Shown: positions 1-5,500 of the stretch, piece after piece
Layout: each line of letters starts with the position of its first letter
How positions within the stretch are numbered: the stretch's first letter is position 1
Assembly (NCBI GenBank): GCA_043742785.1
Contig: JAYTXU010000065.1
Coordinates: 1-6,563 of the forward strand
DNA length: 6,563 nucleotides
Source: JACQCF01 sp043742785
Lineage (GTDB): Bacteria > Omnitrophota > Gorgyraeia > Zapsychrales > Fredricksoniimonadaceae
Reading direction: 5' to 3'
Made by a program: the position numbers and the translations under genes
Notes under the pieces: generated by a model
Databases searched by the model: none
Told to the model about the DNA's origin: nothing
What the model saw: the letters and a program-made list of their open reading frames with translations, nothing else

Positions 1-194
1 AAATATTCTCTATAATTGTAAACTAATATTCTTTGATTATCCTTTGTTGGATGCTTAAAAATGGTCACTAATTTTCCTTTAATAATTTCCTCAAATGAGA
101 CCCCCCTAATCTTTTTTAATCTCTTACTCTTTAATGAACTCCAGTCAACTTCAAAATAACCATTTAGATCTGTATGAACAAATTGTATATACAT
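1..194 (-). CDS. BrnT-like toxin of a toxin-antitoxin pair (partial, runs off left edge)
   Basis: Translating the minus strand from the ATG at 194-192 gives 64 uninterrupted codons up to the window edge; the C-terminus is missing. An in-frame TGA at 209-207 limits the start, and ATG 194-192 is the only ordinary start codon. Only a weak GAG stands in Shine-Dalgarno position. The protein reads FEVDWSSLKSKRLKK near residue 14, then RGVSFEEIIKG (30-40), FKHPT (46-50) and NQRILVYNYREY (53-64). This order (tryptophan and lysines, RGxSFEE, a short H-P turn, then a QRI-strand-Y element) matches from memory a family of small BrnT-like toxins of about 90 residues, presumed RNases, whose antitoxin gene usually follows. 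That antitoxin would lie beyond position 1. The gene begins 24 bp after the second prepilin gene, so it may be read from the pilus operon or from its own promoter. The N-terminus is somewhat longer than I expect for the family. The reading frame is fairly certain, the family call moderate, and toxin activity is inference. Confidence 0.6.
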   Translation of the reverse strand, partial: MYIQFVHTDLNGYFEVDWSSLKSKRLKKIRGVSFEEIIKGKLVTIFKHPTKDNQRILVYNYREY

Positions 195-200
195 ATATGT
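184..200. promoter_or_regulatory. Overlapping palindromes across the start codon of the toxin-like gene
   Basis: Two perfect 10-bp palindromes overlap by three bases: TGTATATACA at 184-193 and ACATATATGT at 191-200. Together they cover the minus-strand ATG at 194-192. Toxin-antitoxin operons are often repressed by their own antitoxin binding short palindromes near the first start codon, so an operator is a reasonable guess. The sequence is simple alternating purine-pyrimidine, so it could also arise by chance in AT-rich DNA. Confidence 0.3.
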
Positions 201-218
201 CTCAATTCAAGAAAAAAA

Positions 219-602
219 TTATTTGTTATGCTGCGGTCTAATCACGGTCACTGAAAGCAAATCTAAAGATACTATCAGAATATTAGTCTGGGGATCTAAA
301 ACGTAGACCTGAGAATTAATAGACGGGCTTAAAAAGTCAGGCTGTAAATCAGCAACCTGACTGGGCCAATGCCCAAAACTTCTATAATATTGCCCACAAG
401 CAATAGCTACTGCTTTTAAATCATTAGTAATTCTTACGATTTTCATTTTCTCTATGACCCCTCCCCCTAATGGCAGTAAAGCCATAGCAATCACGGTAAT
501 CATAGATAAACTCAACGCAATTTCTAATAATGAAAAAGCTTTTATTTTAAAAAGTAACCGACCATGTAAGTTTTGAGGCATCATAATTGGAACTAGTCGC
601 AT
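219..602 (-). CDS. Prepilin-like (pseudopilin) protein with type IV N-terminal methylation motif
   Basis: This is a predicted minor pilin or pseudopilin, inserted in the inner membrane, processed by a prepilin peptidase and built into a pilus or pseudopilus. With the first ATG the protein has 127 residues. The hallmark is KIKA|FSLLE at residues 19-27, with cleavage after Ala22 (Ala in place of the usual Gly) and the conserved Glu at mature position 5 (Glu27). A hydrophobic helix follows to about residue 46, then a short globular part with YYRSFGHWPSQVADLQPDFL (72-91), typical of a pseudopilin alpha-beta region. The start is uncertain: ATG at 602 gives a 22-residue leader, while the paired ATGs at 584 and 581 give leaders of 16 and 15. 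None has a clear Shine-Dalgarno. All three starts lie inside the end of the upstream pilin gene (56 to 35 bp overlap), which suggests translational coupling. The mature protein is short, about 105 residues, with one cysteine (Cys69). Confidence 0.8.
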   Translation of the reverse strand: MRLVPIMMPQNLHGRLLFKIKAFSLLEIALSLSMITVIAMALLPLGGGVIEKMKIVRITNDLKAVAIACGQYYRSFGHWPSQVADLQPDFLSPSINSQVYVLDPQTNILIVSLDLLSVTVIRPQHNK

Positions 603-981
603 TATTACTAAAAAAACTGGTTAATTTATTAGCCTGCGTTTGGTTAAGGGAAGTTAATGCAATATCAAAATGCGTATTATCGCTGCTATTAGGTGCGATC
701 GCATAGCTTCCTCCCCATGGATTGGTGTTGGTAGGACTAAAACTTGCAGGCAACAGATTAGCTGTTTGTAAATTAACCACAGAGATCCCTGCATAATTTA
801 AACTTCCATTGGATAGATAATTTTCTGCTGCTGTACGTAGTGTTCGAACACTCGTTGATGCTGATTGAATTCTGGCATTATCACGAATCCCTGCTGAGAC
901 TGATACAGCCAGAATCAAGATTGTAATAACGGCCAACCCTATAGCTAATTCCACTAATGAGAATCCTTTTTTGTTCTTCAT
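547..981 (-). CDS. Type IV pilin (probable major pilin)
   Basis: This is a predicted structural subunit of a type IV pilus or pseudopilus, 144 residues long. It begins MKNKKG|FSLVELAIG: a six-residue basic leader, prepilin cleavage after Gly6, Phe at mature position 1 and Glu at mature position 5 (Glu11). The hydrophobic N-terminal helix runs to about residue 30. The globular part has NPWGGSYAI (87-95) and HFDIALTSLNQTQANKL (104-120). The second stretch resembles the region of type IVb pilins such as TcpA and PilS where a strand is followed by 'L(T/S)xAQxxKL', but this protein has no cysteine and so cannot form the usual C-terminal disulfide loop. The reading frame is open 44 codons further upstream, but ATG 981 is chosen because AAAGGAG lies 7 bp before it and the prepilin leader starts there. 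The gene follows the GspF-like gene by 20 bp and overlaps the next prepilin gene. The strong ribosome binding site, unlike its neighbours, fits a highly made major subunit. The prepilin call is firm; its rank as major pilin is inference. Confidence 0.9.
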   Translation of the reverse strand: MKNKKGFSLVELAIGLAVITILILAVSVSAGIRDNARIQSASTSVRTLRTAAENYLSNGSLNYAGISVVNLQTANLLPASFSPTNTNPWGGSYAIAPNSSDNTHFDIALTSLNQTQANKLTSFFSNNATSSNYDASKLTWSVTF

Positions 982-988
982 GCACCCG

Positions 989-995
989 CTCCTTT
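989..995 (-). promoter_or_regulatory. Strong ribosome binding site of the pilin gene
   Basis: The minus strand reads AAAGGAG at 995-989, seven bases before the ATG at 981. It fixes the pilin start and rules out the 44-codon upstream extension of the same frame, which would run back into the GspF-like gene. Neither the GspF-like gene nor the second prepilin gene has a comparable site. Confidence 0.85.
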
Positions 996-1001
996 TGTTT
1001 T

Positions 1002-2195
1002 TTATTGACCATCCGCAATGGTGGTCAAAGAGCCGTAAATAGGTAAAATAAAACCTACGGCAATAATAACTAAAAACGCTCCCCCTAATGCCAATAACCC
1101 TGGCTGAATACAATGAACCAAGCCCTCAAGCTTAGAAGAAACTCTCCGATTAAAATATTCTGCTAAGGATAAACAATACTCATCAAGTTTAACCATTTCT
1201 TCAGCCCTTCTAAAAGTAGAAGAAATAATGACAGGAAAAAATCGATCCCCTTCGATAGCCTGCCAAAAACTTAAACCTCCCAAGATATATTCCCTGCTTT
1301 TGAAAAAATGATCGGAAACGGGAGTCTGTTCAACAGTATTTAATTCTTCCAAAGTCTTTAATAAAGTAACCCCACTTCTTAGAAGCACCGATAAATTAAG
1401 CAGATAAAGCGCAAGCGTAGATTCCTTGAAGATGTCTCCCAATATCGGCCAGGTGTAAACCCATTGTTGAACTAGATAACGATGATTCTTTTGATAGAAA
1501 TAGAGCCCTAAAATACCTAGCACAATAAATGAGAGAAAAACGAATGCATATTCCTGCAAAAAAGAGCTAAGAATGAGAACAAATTGAGTTGTCTGATGAT
1601 GCAGAGCATCGGTTGGTAAAAGAATTCTAAGCTGAGGAATAACACGAAGACTAATGAAGAACATAACCGCTAAAAGCAAAATAAAAACAATGATAGGATA
1701 GGTCAAAGCCTGTTGCATTTTATTTTTTATTTGATAAGAAGATCTAAAATACTTAGCCAAGATTACTGTTGCCTCAAAAAGTCTCCCCGTTCTCTCTCCT
1801 GCGGATAAAGTTGTAGACACAATCCATGGAAAAATATTTAAGTCAGCCAAAGCTTCTGTCAAAGATTGCCCTTGAACTAATTTCTCTTCTAAAATAGATA
1901 CTGTTCTTATTAAAATTTCTTCATGGCTTGTCTCTTTGATGATCAATAAAATTTGAGATACATTCATCCCTGTTGCTAACATATTAGAAAAATCTTCAAA
2001 AAATACAGCCAAAGATAATGCTGATAATTTTCTTCTTGAAAACGCACTCAAGAGGATCTTCTTATAATCAGGCTTAATTTCAATAACGGTCAGATACTGA
2101 TTTGATAAGGATTTTAAAATATCTTCCTTGGAGCCAAATAATGTGGCCGTCACTTCCTGGCCTGATCGTGTTAAGGCAATAGTGGTCCAAAACAT
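1002..2195 (-). CDS. GspF/PilC-family inner-membrane platform protein
   Basis: This is the polytopic inner-membrane platform of type II secretion and type IV pilus machines, which couples the cytoplasmic assembly ATPase to pilin extraction. It has 397 residues, close to the usual family length of about 400. An N-terminal soluble segment (1-45) is followed by two T2SSF repeats. Repeat 1 (about 60-185) carries FFEDFSNMLATGMNVSQ (65-81), GQSLTEAL and the conserved AGERTGRL (132-139), then a membrane helix at about 166-187. A second helix lies at about 216-235. Repeat 2 (about 258-386) carries LNLSVLLRSGVTLLKTLEEL and ends with a helix at about 366-387. In repeat 2 the usual GExxGxL is changed to AEEMVKL (331-337) and the LLEP signature to CIQP (362-365), so this copy is diverged. 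ATG 2195 has no clear Shine-Dalgarno, but the N-terminus fits the family. It is the first gene of the pilus operon, following a promoter at 2306-2279. It could belong to either system; I give no symbol because GspF, PilC and PilG cannot be told apart here. Confidence 0.93.
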   Translation of the reverse strand: MFWTTIALTRSGQEVTATLFGSKEDILKSLSNQYLTVIEIKPDYKKILLSAFSRRKLSALSLAVFFEDFSNMLATGMNVSQILLIIKETSHEEILIRTVSILEEKLVQGQSLTEALADLNIFPWIVSTTLSAGERTGRLFEATVILAKYFRSSYQIKNKMQQALTYPIIVFILLLAVMFFISLRVIPQLRILLPTDALHHQTTQFVLILSSFLQEYAFVFLSFIVLGILGLYFYQKNHRYLVQQWVYTWPILGDIFKESTLALYLLNLSVLLRSGVTLLKTLEELNTVEQTPVSDHFFKSREYILGGLSFWQAIEGDRFFPVIISSTFRRAEEMVKLDEYCLSLAEYFNRRVSSKLEGLVHCIQPGLLALGGAFLVIIAVGFILPIYGSLTTIADGQ

Positions 2196-2247
2196 AGGAA
2201 TAATTGATTGATATTTCGGGGAAGTTAATTAAGAGTACTGCTGGGGA

Positions 2248-2272
2248 ATAAATTGATTATTAATCAATTTAT
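2248..2272. repeat. 25-bp near-perfect palindrome at the predicted transcription start (possible operator)
   Basis: Arms of 11 bp, ATAAATTGATT (2248-2258) and AATCAATTTAT (2262-2272), flank a 3-bp centre ATT. The arms are perfectly complementary. The palindrome begins at about the expected +1 of the promoter at 2279-2306 and extends into the leader of the GspF-like gene. A dimeric repressor bound here would block initiation. A leader RNA hairpin is also possible, though it would be AT-rich and weak. It is too AT-rich for a classic intrinsic terminator. Confidence 0.5.
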
Positions 2273-2278
2273 GTATTA

Positions 2279-2306
2279 ATAATACCAAAATTAATCTTAA
2301 TGTCAA
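2279..2306 (-). promoter_or_regulatory. Sigma70-type promoter of the GspF-pilin operon
   Basis: On the minus strand a perfect -35 TTGACA (2306-2301) is followed by 16 bp and the -10 TATTAT (2284-2279), one mismatch from TATAAT. Transcription would start near 2272, giving a leader of about 77 bases before ATG 2195. It lies in the only sizeable gap between genes and points into the GspF-like gene. The prediction rests on consensus match and position only. Confidence 0.6.
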
Positions 2307-2333
2307 GTAGAATTAACCAATATATCTATTAAT

Positions 2334-2352
2334 AATTGATTTTATATCAATT
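2334..2352 (-). other. Short AT-only hairpin just after the giant gene stop
   Basis: Seven-bp arms AATTGAT (2334-2340) and ATCAATT (2346-2352) with a five-base loop lie eight bases past the TAG stop of the giant gene. There is no GC-rich stem and no proper U-tract, so it is a poor intrinsic terminator. It repeats the ATTGAT half-site of the 25-bp palindrome at 2248-2272, so it could instead be a second binding site for the same regulator. Confidence 0.3.
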
Positions 2353-2359
2353 TTTAAAC

Positions 2360-2545
2360 CTATACGATTCCTAAAAACTCTTTTAAATTAGTCATGGGTT
2401 GTATATTAATAATCACTGGTGTGAAGCCGGGTGCGTTTTGAAGTTGAAGAAGCTGCTCAGAATTAAGATTAAATTTAATTCCCTCTCCTTGGTTTTGAAT
2501 TTCTAAATTCATTTGGTCAGCATTAAAATCGATACCACCCTTCTT
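2360..2545 (-). other. C-terminal signature module of the giant protein
   Basis: Codons 1340-1400 of the giant gene encode KKGGIDFNADQMNLEIQNQG, then a hydrophilic stretch, QLQNAPGFTPVIINIQP and the terminal TNLKEFLGIV. I recall very similar endings (GGIDFN, 'G(L/F)xPVIIxIxP', terminal 'FLG' or equivalent) on many otherwise different long proteins of Omnitrophota. A shared terminal module on unrelated proteins would suggest a sorting, anchoring or stability tag. That recall is not backed by a search here, and the tag function is inference. Confidence 0.5.
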
Positions 2546-5500
2546 TTCCATACCTGTAATCATTGCTTTACTCGTATTATCTACTGATATTAAATCAATT
2601 CTACCGCTCAATTGATAATCCTCCTCAGCAATTGGTTGTCTTATAACTTTTTCTAATTCTTCCAATTTCTGCACCACCTGATCCATATCTTTATTTCTCA
2701 TAAATCCTTGAAGAGATTTAACAACAGTTAAGGTCAAAATTTTCTGAACACCGCTATATTGAAATACTTTAATAAATGAATCATCCCTCTCAATAGTCTT
2801 AATAAAACCGGCAAGTATTTGAATATACTCCGATAAACTTTCTGAGCCTTGATTAACAATTCTTAAGAAATTAGAATCATTAAGCAAAACAATAGCTAGA
2901 CGAAATCTTAAAAAATTAAAACGATCTTCCCCTTTAAATCCAAAGAACCTCATTCTTTCAAATAAATTATTTATTGTTTGATAAAGAGATTTTCCAATAG
3001 AATCTTCTAAATTTGAGAAATCTCCCTGTCTAATTTGCATGGATGATTCTTCCTTCTTTATCTCAACATAAGAAATTAAACGCTTAACAAACAAAGCCTC
3101 ACCATAATAAGGATTTGTTCTTTCTAAAATTATTCCTAAAGGACTATTCTCTCCTCTTTCACTCGCTATTAATGACTTCTTCCTCTCGATTTCCTCCTTA
3201 ACAACACTTCTAACTTGTTCTCCCAATTCGTCAGACCACTGCATCCATTTATTAACAACCTCTTCTTCTCTAACAAGTTGATACCCTTCAACTAGAACTC
3301 GATCTATTTCATCTTTATATTCATCATCCATATCTATATGATGAGCATACTCATGCGCTAGAACTCTAATAATCTGAAAATCAGAAATAATACCATCGTC
3401 AACAAAAATAACATCTAACTTTGTATTCTTAAGACCCATAAATTTTCCCTCTGAATCACCTGTCAAATAAAGCATTAACTTATTCTTTTTGTTTAAAAAA
3501 ACTACCTGACCTAACTGCATATTAGAAATCTTAGCAACTCTCTCTCTCATTGCTTTTCTAAACAAGATTGAACCAACAACGCCAGATGGATTACCATTAC
3601 TCTCAAAATAACTGAATAAACCTTTTAAATTATTCCTTAAAGGATAAACTTCTTTTACCCATTTCTCTAGAACATCATTTGTCTCCCTTCCTTGAAGAAT
3701 ATTTACAACAATCTCTAAACCAGCCTTTAAAACAATATTACTTAAACCTCCCCTGCTTTCTTCATATAACTCTGCAGCAATTTCTTGAGTTAACCCCTCT
3801 AAAGAAATTAATTTAATACTCTTATCTAAACGCTCATTGATTATCTCTACCTCTGAAGCAATTAAGAAAGATAACCTAAGGCTACTTTTAATACTCTTTA
3901 TTCTCAACGCAGATTTTTGCCATAAAGGAAATAAACTCAATAATTTCCAATGAGCATCAGTCATCAAAGAAACTTTTTGTTTTAGCACTTCAAGTTGTGC
4001 TTTAATATTCTTATCTTCCATTAACTTCGCATCCCCTTCAATATCATCCATCATTTCTAATATCAACTCTTTTGATTCTTCAAAAGTCACCATAGCCTGA
4101 TTAGGTTTAGTTAACGCAGTTAACCTATCTGCTCTCTCTTCTTGATCTTTTGTGTCTTGGGCATTCATAGCTTGATTAATAGCAAACTCTACAGGAAGAA
4201 AACCGTTCTCTTTCAAAACTAACAAATCTTTCTCTGTAACAAGTTCTCGACGTGTGGTTGTTTTTGAATAAAAATCTTTAGATCCTGAAGCTAAGTATCC
4301 TACTAGATGAGCCACTACTTCATCTACCAGATCAACTCCTTGCAATTTCTTATAACCATCACTTTCTTTAACGATGTCTCCAAAAACACTTCTTTCATTT
4401 AAGAAATATTTTTTTAGCGCTTCTTTTCTAGCTTCATCAAGCCAATTAAATCTTCCATGAGCCATTTCATGAGCAACAATTTGGTTATGTGTTTTTAAAT
4501 CATTAGTATCTCGGAAATTTCTCAACTCAATCACAATGCCAGAAGGCGAAAAAAATCCACCCCAAGCTCCTTGGATCATAAACACCTTATCTTGTCCCAA
4601 TGAAGGCAAAGCCTCCGGAATATTCTCCAACAAATGACGAAATATTGAATTAGTTATAAAATCCCAACGTAAATCTTCCCAGCGATAAAGTGGGTTTATT
4701 AAAGGAATCAGCGCCTTTGTTCCCTCTTCTTTTGAAGGAGAATCCTGAACTCTTACATTATTGTTAAAGGCCTGTTCTAGTTTTTGTGTAAAAATATTAT
4801 TAAATATTCTTGGTAAGACAGTCCATTCTCCTGATGCTTTCCTCATATTAAATTGGTTTTCAATGCTTGTAACATACTCAACAGATCTTGCTTTAGAATC
4901 CCAAAAGATTGATACATACTGTTCTTGTCCTTGTGTTTCCATAGATTCTAAACGTAAAAGCAAAACCTCTTTGGGTGAATCATTGATCGTTACACTAGAA
5001 AGTCTATACGCTTGTTTAATATCAAAACTCTGAAAATTAATTAATTGTTTCAATGTTGCAGTATCTGAATGATCTTGAGCATACCAATCATCGAATTTCT
5101 TAATTTCTTTTGAATATCTCTCATCAAATATCTTTTGCTGTTCAATCATCGCCCCCCACAATTGTTGTTTTTCTTTCTTAGTAATTGAGGCCACTAAATC
5201 TTGTGAAAGATATTCTAATTTATTTAATTCACTAACTCTAACGTCTTCCCACAACTGAACAATTCCATCAATATTTTTCAAATATTTCTGCCAATCCTTT
5301 TGCGGTAAAATAATTCGAACTTGTGTGCTTTGTCCATCAAAGTATTCAATCATTGGCTTTTGCGGCCATTGTGTTCTTTTTCCAAAAGCACCAAGAGGTT
5401 GAAAATCAATTCTCCAAATATGCTCCAACAACCATCTTTGTTGTTCAGCTGAAAACCCCATACTTCTCAAATCAGATCTAAAATTTCTCTTATTTGAAAG

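Noticed and set aside
195..218. Terminator or separate promoter between the second prepilin and the toxin-like gene
   Set aside because: The 24-bp gap has a T-rich run on the minus strand but no stem before it, and I found no convincing -35/-10 pair in or just upstream of it.
982..1113. 44-codon upstream extension of the pilin frame
   Set aside because: It would overlap the GspF-like gene by more than 100 bp and place a non-hydrophobic, cysteine-rich stretch before the prepilin leader. The ATG at 981 has AAAGGAG seven bases before it and starts a textbook leader.
2334..2352. Intrinsic terminator for the giant gene
   Set aside because: The stem is seven A/T-dominated pairs with one G-C pair and no clear run of T follows on the minus strand, so I list it only as a hairpin or half-site.
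2196..2359. Riboswitch or small RNA in the intergenic region
   Set aside because: The gap is short and AT-rich, and apart from the two simple inverted repeats I see no multi-stem structure or known riboswitch core.
4761..5033. 90-codon open frame on the plus strand
   Set aside because: It lies wholly inside the giant minus-strand gene, opposite a conserved-looking coding region, has no ribosome binding site and no recognisable protein pattern; it is a shadow of the real gene.
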